The translations under genes were made by a program, and so were the position numbers. From Coix lacryma-jobi var. lacryma-jobi (Eukaryota; Streptophyta; Magnoliopsida; Poales; Poaceae), in NCBI GenBank assembly GCA_009763385.1, contig CM019825.1, positions 120,523,131-120,587,130 of the forward strand: DNA of 64,000 nucleotides, given 5' to 3'. Positions 33,901-45,866 of this stretch are shown piece by piece. Positions within the stretch are counted from its first letter, which is position 1, and every line of letters starts with the position of its first letter. The notes under the pieces are model-generated. The model made no database searches, was not told where the DNA came from, and worked only from the letters and a program-made list of their open reading frames with translations.

Positions 33901-34551
33901 AAGGCCATGTCTAGGTCGTTGTTTGAGAAAGCACGATCAAGTTTCGCTAGAATTGGAAACCGCTGCTTATTAGTCCAAGTGTACATTCGGTCACTTAGGA
34001 CAATTTCGTTAACATTGAGCATGTTTATTGTGTCATTGAAAGCATTTGCAAGGTTGGTGTTGAAGTGACCATTGTTTTTGTCATTGGCGCATCTTACCAA
34101 ATTAATGTCACCAAGCACCACCCATGGACCAGTGATCAGCTGCCTGAGGTCCGCCAGGCTTTGCAGGAACTCTAGTGAACGAGCATGATCAGCTGGGCCA
34201 TAGGTGTTGGTCACATGAAAATCTAGATCTGAAACATTTAAAAAGGTGGGTGGAGAGTGTGAAAGGCTTCTGAATAACACTGTTAAGGTTGAGGACCGAG
34301 GGGTCCCAAGCAGTTAGAATTCCTCCCCGGGTTCCAGCCGCAGGCGAAAATCGGAAGGAAGATGCCAACCTAGTCGACCGGAAGGATTTCACCTTGAAAA
34401 GGCTGATGTCATCTAGTTTTGTTTCCTGTAAGCAGACAACAGAGGGGTTCGCTTGCATGATCGCAGAGCGAATGACATTGCACTTTTCCGATTCGCCTAA
34501 GCTACGCACATTCCACGAAACGAGGTAAAAGGAACGATTGTTCGAGTTCAT
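30935..34551 (-). pseudogene. LINE ORF2: endonuclease and reverse transcriptase
   Basis: Starts at ATG 34551 (VSWNVRSLGESEK, CLQETKLDD: apurinic/apyrimidinic-type endonuclease). The endonuclease continues in a second frame after a shift near 34260 (VLGDINLVR, DHSPIML). The same frame then carries reverse transcriptase with APGPDGFGPAFYHL, LKLDFAKAFDTVNW, RRGLRQGDPIS and the YADD active site (near 32486), and the C-terminal zf-RVT segment (WKNAAPPRIQMFMWLLL; CEVCSQAEETAEHIVLHC). In-frame stops interrupt at about 33741, 32442 and 31872, and the frame shifts again near 31100. Defective, but lesions are few. Confidence 0.88.
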
Positions 34552-34729
34552 ATTAACTAAAGATCAACAGCACCAAGAACAACAGGGGGAGCACTGCCCA
34601 GTACATAAGAAAGCATCAGGTCCAACAAAATTACAACGAAAGGGTAAGATAACTGCACTGCCTATCAGGAAGTACCAGCGGTCGTCTAGAAGACAGTGCA
34701 AACCGCCTGAGGTAGAGGAGGGGGGATAA

Positions 34730-36460
34730 TCATTCATGGAGCTGCGACACCGATTCAGCCACGTCCACGTCCATGCAGTCGATGCTGGCGGCGGAGATCA
34801 GCTTCCGAAGGTCCGAAAGTGCAATCGGGAGCTTGCTGCGGGAGAGAATGTTCTTCTTCAACACCTGCTTCCTAAGGCTGGGGGCGCAGCCAGACAGGGA
34901 GTTCAGCAGAGCCTTCCGCTGGACGGCTTGCGTGGTCATGTCGACGAAAGACCCCTTGGCCTTTGCCGCCAGGCGGGAGCTGTGGCGCATCGGGGCGGGG
35001 GGCATACGAAGTGTGGATTTGCGTGGGCGTTTGCGGCGATAGGTTATGATAGGCGAGCTTTGCGAGGAGGCGAGCGAGGGCGGGGTGGGGCTGGCACCAC
35101 AGGGTCAGGGGAGGAGACACCTGAGGAATCGATGGAGGTGGAGTTCTGCGATAGCGAAATGTTGCTGGAACCAGAAGACAGCAGGCGGGCGAAGGAAGAG
35201 GCTAAACCCAGCACCATGGCAGATGGGGGGAGCTCAGGCTCAGGGGGAGTGTTGGAGGGGGTGGAGCATTTGTTGGCGGGAAGGGGGGTACATCTGGTTA
35301 AGGTGGTGGGGTTGAGGGCGCTGCTGCTGCTCCCACCTGAAAGGCCCGGACGGGCCCAGCGAAGGCCCCCCCAGCGGAGGTGGAGGTGGGCCGAAGAAAG
35401 GTGCCAAGTTTCCCTGGTCATCAAGCTGGGACTCTCGGGGCCAAACCCTGATAGGAAGAATCTTTGCAACCGCGCCACAGCGGCCCAGCCCGCACTTTTC
35501 AGAAATTTTGAGTTCAAAAGGAATCTCAAGCCTGTCATTCACTTTCAGCAAGAGCCTTAGAGGGGCGAAGTTGTCTCCCGTCATGCATGCTGGATCAATC
35601 TCAGCAACTTTCGCGAACCCTCTGAAGCAGTCCTTAATCTTCTCAACATACCAGTGCTCGTTCGGGAAGTCAACCACAGCGACAAAAGCAAGCCAAGACG
35701 GGACGCGGAAGAAATGGTTGGAAGTTTCTTCCGGTTTTTACAGCAGGACATGAGAGCCCACAACCTTCAAGGGGCTCAACTGATGAAGGAAGTCTCTGTC
35801 CGACAAGCAGTCGCAGCGAAGGATCATAGCGCCCCTGGAGGAAGGCAGTAGATCGACCGGAAGAAGAGGTGCCACCGAGCTCAGCGCAGAGCGAAGGGTT
35901 GCACTGACCTCCTCCGGGTGAACCGGGGGCTCGATGAAGGCAAAGAGCAGCCGCTCGGAGAGCGCCACCCTGCGCGGGGAGACCCAGGCCTAAACCGAAC
36001 GCGAGCGGTTCTGCATCCACGAGTCTCCTGAGCTGAAGCTGCCAAGATCCTCGCTTCCAGCCTCGTCCCCAGAGCCCAGGGATGTGTCGAGGCCGACGTT
36101 GGCCCCAAAGCCCCGGAACCCCAGGCTGTCGTCGTCACTTGGGGGCGCCCGCAGGAGGAGACCCAAGCGAGCTGGGGGAGGGGACAGGGGGCGACGAGGA
36201 GGCGACGGAGGCGGAGAGCGCCTCCCATCCGAGGATGGCTCGGACGCAGGAGGAGTATGGACAGCAGCCGAAGGTCCACACCCCAGAGTATGCTTGTCGA
36301 CGAAGCACGACAGCTCTAGCACCTGGCGGATGGACTGGGTGGAGAGGATCTCCACGGAAGGCCCAGAGGAGCTTGAGGCACCATGTTCCTCGGGGTTGTA
36401 TGCAGCGGTAGGAGGGTAGAGGTCGAGGGGGGCGGGAGGCAGCTGAGAACCCAGAGCTGG
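34730..36460 (-). pseudogene. LINE ORF1, C-terminal part
   Basis: Frame-shifted pieces of ORF1. A region like plant LINE RNA-binding modules reads RGAMILRCDCLSDRDFLHQL (near 35800) and VDFPNEHWYVEKIKDCF (near 35670). A proline/glutamine-rich linker follows, and a basic C-terminus starting RHSSRLAAKAKG ends at a TGA (34730-34732). The N-terminal part lies beyond the copia insert at 47805 and above. Confidence 0.7.
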
Positions 36461-36848
36461 TGCGGATACATGGGTGTATGTCGGGTCTCTGAGTGATGAG
36501 TGATTGTCAACTGGGATGATGCGCATGTTCTTTGGCTTGTGTTGTGCAGGTGTCGAGCACGGATGCAGTGATCAAAGGCGAGGTGAAGGTCAAGTAGAGA
36601 CGTGCCGTGCCGATGGACCGAGAGTGGCGAAGGGCGGACGTGAGGCTTGGACTGAGGGACCAGAGGCCCGAGGATCAGCTGTGGTGGCTGGCAGCCTGGG
36701 ACAGCGACGAGCGAAGACTTGCGGTCATGTGTTGCCTAGTCGTAGACTTGGGGACACGTGTCGGTGGACGGGGTGCACGGGCGGTGCATCTCCTCTACGA
36801 CGTCGGTTTGGTGGTAGAGCCAGGGAAAAACCATCGGGTGGACGGTTT

Positions 36849-37072
36849 CCAGGTTTGGGCCTCAAAACCTGGGTGCGGATGGTTTCCGAGTTTGGCCACA
36901 AAACTCGGGCTGAGGACGGTTTCCAGGTTTGGGCCTCAAAACCTGGGCGCTGAGGGTTTGCTGAGTTTGGCCTCAAAACTCAGAAGCTGGTGGGCTGGTT
37001 TCCCGGTTTGGGCCTCAAAACCGGGGGATGGCTGGAAAAGGCTGGTTTCCCGGTTTGGGCCACAAAACCGGG
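36849..37072. repeat. Tandem hairpin array (Sirevirus 5' LTR)
   Basis: Six hairpins starting at 36849, 36886, 36923, 36961, 37002 and 37049. Stems are CCAGG, CCGAG, CCAGG, CTGAG, CCCGG and CCCGG, each with its exact complement on the other arm, around TTT-loop-AAA. Loops are GGGCCTCA, GGCCACA, GGCCTCA or GGGCCACA. Confidence 0.9.
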
Positions 37073-37850
37073 GGTGCAGAGCGGTGGCGGCACGTGGCGG
37101 CAATCTGGAGGTTGCGTCGAGGCAACGCTTCGAATTGTGCGGGCGTGGCCGTCGGATACACCTACCACCGAGTTGGTCCAGAATAACCCTAGGGTTTAGC
37201 TGGTTCGCTCTGTAATTAGAATAGAGAGGGTAGAGTAGGAATTAGACTTAGGTTAGAATTAGGATAAGTAGAGGGAGACACCCTCCTCCCCTTCTATCTC
37301 AGTCATTTGCTCTTTCGCACTTAGGGTTTTCTGCTCTCCCATCCCCTGCTGTAGCTAGCTGAGATCCGCAGAGAGACTTGCCTCTGTGTACTGTTGATTT
37401 TGAGGAAGTGAGGCCCGTATCCTCACGGTTGTAGCGTGTGGCAGCCACACGTTGCAGATTCGTGGGTGTGATTCGCGTTTTGTTCGTGTTCTTCGCGGAA
37501 TCCTTTTTTTCTCCACGTTCTTCCCGTCGCTTGATCTCTTTGCTCGGTTCATCTTTTGCAAATCCGTTGAACCAAGTTGTTCTAGATCGTGAGGCACTTC
37601 TTTCCTCCGAAGGAATTAATCTCTAACCTCACGGTCTAGGAGATCGATCGATTTTTTGTTTCGGGTCAAGTTTTCTCCCTTCCCCCAAAATTCTTCGATT
37701 CATCGATTTGGAGATAGGTTCGAGCCATGATCTCTTAGAGATAGCTCACTATACTCCTTGTGACTCATCTCCCATCAAGTTTGAACCCTAGAGGTTTCGT
37801 TTTGGGAGAGTTTGATTCAAATCGGTGGATGAACTGTGCTGTCACGGGGT

Positions 37851-38133
37851 GACCGGACGCAAGGGTCGGGACGACCGGACGCTGGCTAGGTGAGTCCGGT
37901 CGTTGAACGTTCACTACGATTCCTGCTGGTTGACCGGACGCTTGTGGAGCTCACTGACCGGACGCACAGCGCGTACTGTTCACTTGTTTTTGTCCTTGTG
38001 ACCGGACGCTACTATCCTGACCGGACGCACCGTACACCAGAGTCCGGTCACGAACAGTAAGGTCCGAAACTGGTTTCTCTGACGACCGGACGCGTCCGGT
38101 GCTCCCTGACCGGACGCTGCCCAGAGTCCGGTC
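37851..38133. repeat. ACCGGACGC / AGAGTCCGGTC array (Sirevirus 5' LTR)
   Basis: Repeated GACCGGACGC cores with interspersed opposite-orientation GAGTCCGGTC blocks, same organisation as in the solo LTR. Confidence 0.88.
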
Positions 38134-38403
38134 GAGACTGCCTTGCGCGTTTTCGTTCGCCGGTTGTTCGTTCGTTGTCGGATTTGGTTTCCGTCTTTTG
38201 CGTTGGCTTTAGAGTTGTGTAGTGTCCCGCTGTGCTTCTTGGAAGCATCCACCCTACATCTAGGGTCGTGGACATTAGCAAGCTCTAGGGTTTGTCTTTT
38301 GGGGTGATTCTCGGGACAGTGGCTACTAGTTTTCGAAAGGAATTTTTGAAGCTCCCATTCACCCCCCTCTGGTCGCTTTCTGGTTGCTTCTCGGTCCTTC
38401 AAT

Positions 38404-38420
38404 TGGTATCGGAGCAGGTT
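38404..38420 (+). other. Sirevirus primer-binding site, initiator tRNA-Met type
   Basis: TGGTATCGGAGCAGGTT begins two bases after the 5' LTR. TGGTATCAGAGC is the usual plant copia primer site complementary to initiator tRNA-Met; one substitution is present. Confidence 0.85.
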
Positions 38421-38464
38421 AAGGATCTTCCACCTTAGCCGGTTCCAGATCCACAGAAGGCGAC

Positions 38465-40341
38465 ATGGATCGCGGCGTGGGCAAACCGCCGTTCTTTGAT
38501 GGGACGAACTATGCGTATTGGAAGATACGCATGTCGGCCTATCTCCAGAGCATGGGCTCTTCTGTTTGGGAGATTTGCAACAGGCCGATTACGTTGTCTT
38601 GGCTGCTCGTGTCACTCAGCTCCATCGATGAGCACGAGGCCAATAGCCGGGCACGTAACGCCTTGTTCTCCTGTTTGAGCATGTCTGAGTTTGATCGTGT
38701 TTCTCACCTCCCCACGGCTCGCGAGATTTGGGCGACCCTCATGCGCTTCCATGAGGGAACCACTCAGGTCAAATCCCGCCTCTATGAGTCGCACAAGCGG
38801 GAGTATGAGAACTTTCGACATATGCCTGGCGAGAGCATAGAGAGTTTATTCGCTCGCTTTCAGGTCATTGTCAACAAGATGAGAGCGAACAAGGAGCTGT
38901 TGCCTTTTGACGATCATGAGAGGGCTTTGAAGCTTTTGCACACTCTTGATCGGTCGGTGTGGGACTCAAAGGTCCAGGCGATCATCGAATCGTCTAACTA
39001 TGAGACCCTCACTTGCGACGAGCTCTTTAGTAAGCTCAAGTCTAGTGAGATTGACGCCATGTCGAGGGCTTCTTATGAGAATCCTTCTGGCCCGACAATG
39101 GCTTTGGTTTCTGGCTTTCTGCTCTCTTCTAACCCCTCTGGAGGTTTTGCTCTTTCGTCTCTCTTTTCTGTCACAGAGGACCAGCTTGAGTCGTTGGGGG
39201 ATGACGAGTTGGCAATGCTCGCCAACCGGTTCACGCGGTTCCACAACAACCGCATGAACCGTCGCCGCGGTGGAGGACGCTCAGGATGCTTTGAGTGCGG
39301 CGACCCCGACCACTTCATCGCCAACTGCCCAAGAAGAAGCATTCGTCTGGGAAGGGCGATCATGGGCACAAGTACGACTCCGGCAAGCGCAAGGAGAAGT
39401 ACGTCCCCGCAAGGCACAAGCGGAGGGGCGGCTTCGACAAGGAGTACATCAAGAAGAAGTACTTGGAGAAGGCCCAGGCTGAGCAGCGTGCGTTCTTCGC
39501 CACGCTCAGCGACGTCGACGGCTCGGATGACGACTCCGCTTGCTCAAGCGATGACGAGTCCGAGAAGAAGAAGAGGATCGAGGACAAGCTGAACGGTCTC
39601 TGCTTCTTCGCCGACGACGACGGCCTCTGCACCATGGCCCTCGGCAAGGAGGTCGACGGGCTTGAACTCCCCTCGGACGACGACGACGACGACACCTCCC
39701 AGGTATCCATGACCCACGATGAGCTCTTTGCAGAGAATGAGAAGCTTACTGCCGCCTTGCTTAGTCAGGATAAGCTGCTTAGGCGTGCCGCTAGAGAGCG
39801 CAAGGAGTTTAGGCAGAAGTGGGAGGACACGGTGAGAGAGCTTGAGTTTGCCAAGTCCACCGTGGTCGTGTCGGAGGAGGTTGAGTGTGAGATGTGCACC
39901 ACGCACATGACTGACCTTCTCACTTTGAGAGGTAAGTATGCTGCGTTGGTAGGAGAGGTGGATGAGCTGAAGGCTAGACCTTCTCTGTTGGGTGCGTGCA
40001 AGACTTGTCCTGTCTTGCAATCTGAGTTGGCAGAGAAGAATGCCAAGATTGTGTCTCTTGAGGAGGCCAACTCAGGTAGCACTTGTGTGGCTAAGTGTGC
40101 TTTGTGTGAGGGTTTGGAGATGGAGATAGCCAATGTGAAGCATGACAAGATGCAAACCGAGGAAGAAAACACATACCTTCGGACCATCTTGTCATGGGTC
40201 TCTTGTAGTGAGCCGCAGCTCGGGATGATGATCTCCCAATTTAAGCGAGCTGCTGGAGGTCCTGGTGTAGGTTTTGCTCGGGTGTTGATCTTTCTTTGCG
40301 TTTGGGAAGATTGGAGAGTCGAGTGGTCTGAACCCATGTGA
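38465..40341 (+). pseudogene. Sirevirus gag
   Basis: Starts at the first ATG (38465) after the primer site. The first 290 residues form the copia gag (FFDGTNYAYWKIRM; SVWEICNRP; ESLFARFQVIVNKM) ending with a CCHC knuckle CFECGDPDHFIANCP (near 39293). The frame then shifts near 39310 and continues in a second frame to 40341 with a lysine-rich stretch, acidic DDDD tracts and a long charged, probably coiled-coil region containing CXXC pairs, as in Sirevirus gag. At least one frameshift breaks it. Confidence 0.8.
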
Positions 40342-40415
40342 GAAGCCCAACTCCACCACTACTCCCAAACTGACCAAGCTTCCACCCAAAGAGCCCGTCA
40401 AGCCTACCACCAAGG

Positions 40416-40934
40416 ATGGGGTGTTTGAGGAACCCCCGAGAGCTCCACCCAAGAACCAAGTGTGGCATCCCAAACCCAATCACCTCAGAAACAAGCTGGA
40501 CACAATGCCACCTATCCAGGAGGAGTGTGCCACAGAAGGGCAAAGTGATCCACACCCACAGCCATGAGTACCAACAACCCCCTTTGCGTGCGGTGAGGTA
40601 TCATTGTGACTTCTGTGGGAGAGATGGACACTTGAGCGAGTTCTGCTTTAGGCGCAAGAGAGAGGCGCGCCGTGCTAGGGAGATGAACAACCCGGACATG
40701 TACCATCCTTTCCATGATGTACATGTGCCGAATGTTCAGAGGAGAGCACCGAGACGTGCTGCTAGCCCAGAGGTCCAGAACCTCAAGTTCCCAGGCCTAG
40801 GCAGCAGAGCTCCGAGGAGAGATGCTAGGCCTAGAGGTGCAGTGCCTCAAGTTGCTAGGCCTAGGCCTCATAGAGAGCGTGCCCGGCGGGAGCCTGCAGT
40901 TGTAGGCTATGGACCCCGTGGCGGAGGCTTGTAG
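40416..40934 (+). pseudogene. Sirevirus gag C-terminal zinc-finger segment
   Basis: A displaced frame carrying a second CCHC knuckle, YHCDFCGRDGHLSEFC (near 40599), followed by an arginine-rich tail with repeated RRAPRR motifs. It belongs to the same gag polyprotein and is separated from the upstream part by frame shifts. Confidence 0.65.
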
Positions 40935-41160
40935 TTGAGCGTTTTCCCCCACCGCGTTTTGAGTATCGCGATGGACGCTCCTCCCTTAGCGGACCACGTT
41001 TTCCTCTACGTGGTGATCGCTCCTCTCGTAGACGTGCTAGGAATGGTTTTTCTGCTAACCGTTCTTTTGAGCAGCCGGCCCAACACTGGTATTCCCCTTA
41101 CTTCACTAACCCCAGTGTTGGACCGTATGCTCACCCTATGTCTTTTTATTGATGTAGGTA

Positions 41161-42525
41161 AAACGGTTGGAGGACATTTGGTTGGTGGATTCCGGTTGCT
41201 CGAGGCACATGACCGGAAACGCCAAGTGGTTCTCCAGCCTTAGCCCTGTTGCCGGAAAGGAGTACATAACTTTCGGCGACAATAGCAAAGGTAAGGTATT
41301 GTCTCGCGGGTCTGTGCGGGTTAATGAGCACTTTGTGTTGCGCGATGTTGCTCTTGTTTCTAACTTGCATTTTAACCTTCTTTCTGTTTCGCAACTTTTT
41401 TTGATGACTATGAGATTCGTTTTAAACCGAATCTCAGTCGTATTTTGGATCCTCAGGGCAATCTTGTGTGTTTGATTTCGCCCTTTGGAAAAGTCTTTCG
41501 TGCGAATTTCTCGGAGTCTTTTGGCACTTCTCGTTGTCTTGTGGCTGGACCTTCCTCCTCTGATCTTTGGAAGTGGCATAGGAGACTTGGACATTTGAGC
41601 TTCGACTTGCTTGCAAGGCTTAGTTCACTTGGCCTAATCCGAGGATTGCCCAAGTTGCATATGGAGAAGGATCTTGTTTGCCACTCTTGTAGACACGGGA
41701 AGATGGTTGCCGCTCCCCACCATCCGGTGACTCAGGTCATGACCAAGCGCCCTGGAGAGCTTTTGCACATGGACCTTGTTGGTCCGGCTCGGGTGAGCTC
41801 GGTTGGGGGGAAGTGGTATGTGCTTGTTGTTGTTGATGACTTTTCGAGATATTCGTGGGTCTTCTTTTTAGCTGAGAAGACCGAGACTTTCTCCTTTGCT
41901 CGTAATCTGATTTTGCGTCTTCAGAACGAGTTCCCTTTGAACTCGATGCGAGCAATTCGGAGTGATAATGGTTCCGAATTCAAGAATTCGGATTTTGAGA
42001 AGTTTTGTGACCGCTTGGGTTGGAGCATCAGTTTTCTTCCCCCTACACACCGCCCCAGAATGGTGTTGTAGAAAGGAAGAATCGGACCCTTGTTGAGATG
42101 GCCAGGACGATGCTCGATGAGCATAGGACTCCTAGGCGTTATTGGGCCGAAGCTATGAACACTGCGTGCTATATTTCCAATCGCATTTTTCTGAGAGCGT
42201 TCTTGAAAAAGACTTCTTATGAGTTGCGTTTTGGTAGACAGCCCAAGGTGAGTTATTTTAGAGTCTTCGTTGCCATTGTTTTATTTTGAAGAAAGGCAAC
42301 CTGGACAAGTTTGAGTCTCGTTCTTCTGACGGTGTATTTTTGGGTTATGGCACTCACACTCGCGCATATCGTGTACTTAACCTTGATACTAACCGAGTCA
42401 TGGAGACATCAGATGTCACCTTCGACGAGACTCTCGTTTGTCCTTCTTCTCGTTTTGAGCGAGCAGGTGATCATGAGGTTGGTGAGCCTCTTTTTGATGA
42501 TGAGGACGAGGTGCTGAAGGCATAG
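41161..42525 (+). pseudogene. Sirevirus protease and integrase
   Basis: Broken into at least four frames. The aspartic protease motif WLVDSGCSRHMTG is near 41179. GAG-pre-integrase with the H-H-C-C zinc region (WHRRLGHLSF to CHSCRHG) lies at about 41574-41700. The integrase core has catalytic D in LHMDLVGP (near 41766), D in IRSDNGSEF (near 41952) and E in NGVVERKNRT (near 42056). The C-terminal GKLDKF-like motif (KKGNLDKFESRS, near 42289) and FLGY follow. Frame shifts near 41400, 42040 and 42270. Confidence 0.8.
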
Positions 42526-42912
42526 ATGACCAGCATTGCCTCCACCTGCTGTGCCGCAAAGAGCGGCTTCTACGACGACTCACGGCCCCGACACATCTTC
42601 TTCCTGGGGGCCGTGGGATCCGCCACCCCGAGCGGTACCTTTTGTACCCGGGGAGGCACCAGCTGCTGTTGAGGGGGAGGCTACTTCAGCTCGGGAGGCG
42701 CCACGACACATCCAGCGCCAGCACCCGCCTCAGCAGATGATCGGCAGCATCGACGAACGGGTTACTCGGTCCAGGTCACAACACATCTCTCACTTCGCTC
42801 ATTCTGCTTTTGTTGCTAATTTTGAGCCCCGAGATGTTGGACACGCTTTGACGGATCCGGATTGGGTCAATGCCATGCATGAGGAGTTAGAAAATTTTGA
42901 GAGAAATCGGGT

Positions 42913-44337
42913 TTGGGTTCTAGTTCCTCCCCTCCTAACTGTAATCCTATTGGGACAAAATGGGTTTTCAAAAACAAACAAGGAGAGGATGGCCACATTG
43001 TGAGGAACAAAGCGCGTCTTGTGGCCAAGGGTTATAGTCAGAAGGAGGGGATAGACTTTGAGGAGACTTTTGCTCCTGTAGCTCGTTTGGAGGCTATTAG
43101 GATACTCTTGGCTTTTGCTGCATCCAAAGGTTTTAAACTCTTTCAAATGGATGTCAAGAGTGCCTTCTTAAACGGCTACATAGAAGAGGAAGTGTATGTT
43201 GAGCAACCCCCCGGTTTTGAAAATCCCAAGTTTCCAAACCATGTTTTTAAACTTCACAAAGCTTTATATGGTTTGAAACAAGCCCCTAGAGCCTGGTATG
43301 ATAGACTGAAAACCTTTTTGCTTGCTAAGGGTTTTAAAATGGGATGTGTAGATAAAACGCTCTTTCTCCTCAAGCAAGGCAAAGACACTCTCTTGGTCCA
43401 GATTTACGTGGATGATATCATTTTCGGTGGTTCTTCTCACGCTTTGGTTGCCAAGTTTGCAGATATTATGAGCAGGGAGTTCGAGATGAGCATGATGGGC
43501 GAGCTGACTTTCTTTCTCGGGTTGCAAATCAAGCAATCCCGAGAGGGGACGTTTGTGCACCAGGGCAAGTACACCAAGGACTTGCTGAAGCGGTTCGATA
43601 TGGGTGAGGCCAAGCCTCTTCCAACACCCATGTCGACGACGACTGCCCTGGATGCGGATGTGGATGGAGAAGCAGTGGACCAGAAGGAGTACCGAAGCAT
43701 GATCGGGTCGCTGCTCTACCTGACGGCGACACGCCCGGACATCCAGTTCGCGGTGTGTCTGTGCGCGCGCTTTCAGGCGTCGCCGCGCACTTCTCACCGT
43801 CAGGCAGTGAAGCGCATATTCAGGTACCTTCGTTTCACACCTGAGTTCGGGATTTGGTATTCTGCTTCCTCCACCCTCTCCCTTTGCGGTTATTCGGATG
43901 CCGATTTTGCTGGTTGCCGTATTGAGCGCAAGTCCACTTCTGGGACTTGCCAGTTTATTGGTTCTTCTCTTGTTTCGTGGTCTTCTCGCAAGCAGTCTAG
44001 TGTCGCTCAGTCCACCACAGAGGCTGAATATGTTGCTGCGGCTAGCTGCTGTTCCCAGTTGCTCTGGATGATGGCCACTGTTTTTAGCTTTTCTCGCGTG
44101 CCTTTGCTTTGTGACAGCACGAGTGCCATTAGCGTTGCTAAGAACCCCGTGCTTCACTCGAAGACCAAACACATTGATGTGCGCTTTCATTTCTTGCGAG
44201 ACCACCAGGAGAAGGGTGATATCGACCTTCGCCATGTCGATACTCATCATCAACTGGCTGATATTTTCACCAAGCCTTTAGACGAATCAACCTTTAATCG
44301 GTTGAGGGGTGAGCTTGGTGTGTGTTTCCCCTTTTAG
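42913..44337 (+). CDS. Sirevirus reverse transcriptase and RNase H
   Basis: An uninterrupted 474-residue stretch and the best-preserved part of pol. RT motifs are GTKWVFKNKQ, ARLVAKGYSQKEGIDFEETF, DVKSAFLNGYI, ALYGLKQAPRAWY and the YVDD active site (43404-43415). RNase H follows with GYSDADFAG, SWSSRKQSSVAQSTTEAEY and a final HQLADIFTKPL. Ends at a TAG (44335-44337). The upstream linker (42536-42912) is in another frame. Confidence 0.88.
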   Translation: MGSSSSPPNCNPIGTKWVFKNKQGEDGHIVRNKARLVAKGYSQKEGIDFEETFAPVARLEAIRILLAFAASKGFKLFQMDVKSAFLNGYIEEEVYVEQPPGFENPKFPNHVFKLHKALYGLKQAPRAWYDRLKTFLLAKGFKMGCVDKTLFLLKQGKDTLLVQIYVDDIIFGGSSHALVAKFADIMSREFEMSMMGELTFFLGLQIKQSREGTFVHQGKYTKDLLKRFDMGEAKPLPTPMSTTTALDADVDGEAVDQKEYRSMIGSLLYLTATRPDIQFAVCLCARFQASPRTSHRQAVKRIFRYLRFTPEFGIWYSASSTLSLCGYSDADFAGCRIERKSTSGTCQFIGSSLVSWSSRKQSSVAQSTTEAEYVAAASCCSQLLWMMATVFSFSRVPLLCDSTSAISVAKNPVLHSKTKHIDVRFHFLRDHQEKGDIDLRHVDTHHQLADIFTKPLDESTFNRLRGELGVCFPF

Positions 44338-45866
44338 TTGAGGGAAACATTTTGGATCTTGTATATTTGACTGACTCTTTTGTCTTTCTTTTCTTTTGCA
44401 TTTTAGCATACGCATTTACATTCTGAGCTTCATGTCTATAATCACTAGAATGTAACTATGCTCCATGTAGTATGCTCCGATGCTTATGTTGATGCTTGTA
44501 GCTTATGCTCTTTCTGATCACTAGTACATGTTGTGAGCTGAGCTATTTTTGAAATGGTGAATTTGCTTAATAATTTCAAATCTGAAAATGTTCACCATTG
44601 AGATATGCAACTAGCATGTGTAGGATGTGTTGAGTTTACTCGTGCTTTTCATATATGCTAGGTTGCTATGTCTCTAGTTCTGAGTCATTCACTTGCTTGG
44701 TCTGTTCATATCATGTTTAAAATTTGTACCAAGTTTTAGTGAATTGAAAAGATCGAGATGGGATTGCTTGTCAACACATCACGGTATCGAGACGGTTTCT
44801 CATTGCACTTTGAGTTAAACTTGAGCCGTGTAGTGTATGACCGAAACCGTAGCTTTAAGCTTCTGATTGCTTCGGCATAGGCTTCGCTCGGTTGCAAAGT
44901 TAGGCAATGACAAGCTTTCAACCTCTCGCAATCACATGCTAATAATTGAACTTGTGTAATTTCACCGCTGCAACTCCGATCTGAATTTGAATTCACAAGT
45001 GTATGTTACATTCTTAAGCATGATGATTGAACTTTGCTAGGGGTAGTTCACCTTGTATACATGTTTAGCACTTGTTCAGACTCCTGTTTATACATTGCTA
45101 GTGCTATTTTGATGGTGAATACCTTTTGACTCAAAACTGCTCCTTTCTGCTCATATGTTCATACTTCATATCTGGTGATCAGTTTGAGCCTTTGCTGAGC
45201 TTGTATGCTGTTGATGAGTCATTAGAGTTATACTGTTAGAGCATCTTTGCATTCTCCTGAATATATTCCTGAAGCTGCTACTTGCTTGCATTTGACTCAT
45301 ATGCATGATGGAAGGGGGAGAACCTCCCTAGTTAGCACTTTTGTTGGTGCCCTTTCTGATGGGGAGAGCCTTTTACTTGATTCGTGCATTTTCAACTAAG
45401 GGGGAGAATTTGCAAATCATTTGTGCTTCCGAGTGTTCATTTGAGGGGGAGTTTCCAGGGGGAGAGTTTGCATGTCTCCTGGATGATCAACTAAGGGGGA
45501 GATTGAGCTTTGCTGTCTCTTGTTGGCCGAAAGGCATCGGTATCAGCTTTCTTTGCTAGTTGTGTTGAGCCTCTGTGCCTCTATCTTGAGGGACTAGCAT
45601 TTTGCTTCGATATTTTCGATTGGGATTTGCTAGCGGTGTTGAGCCTGTTCTACCTCTTCTTGAGGGCTAGCTTTGCTTTGCTTGGTGGCGTCGAGCCGTT
45701 GCCCATGTCTTTGGGGACCAAGTTGTCTTGCTCTTTCCACTTGACCTTCTTCGGCTTTGCTATGCTTTTGGGTCATTTGGTCGAGTTCTCTCTTCTCCTT
45801 CTTCCTTCTTCTCTTTCTACTATGATTTGTGTTGGTAGTTGACAATGCACTCATCAAGGGGGAGAT
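44338..45866 (+). other. Sirevirus 3' tail with repeated polypurine tracts
   Basis: No recognisable coding sequence. At least six GGGGGAGA-type purine tracts occur: near 45314, 45398, 45444, 45457, 45493 and the last, CAAGGGGGAGAT, directly before the 3' LTR at 45867. Confidence 0.75.

Larger units (their letters stand above)
36461..38401 (+). repeat. Sirevirus 5' LTR
   Basis: 1941 bp. Contains a hairpin array (36849-37072), promoter-like AT-poor region, and the ACCGGACGC array (37851-38133). Near-identical to the 3' LTR, with many differences being single-base indels in homopolymers. Confidence 0.92.

Noticed and set aside
43264..44253. Minus-strand open frame of 329 codons
   Set aside because: Shadow of the well-supported reverse transcriptase/RNase H on the plus strand; no domain of its own.
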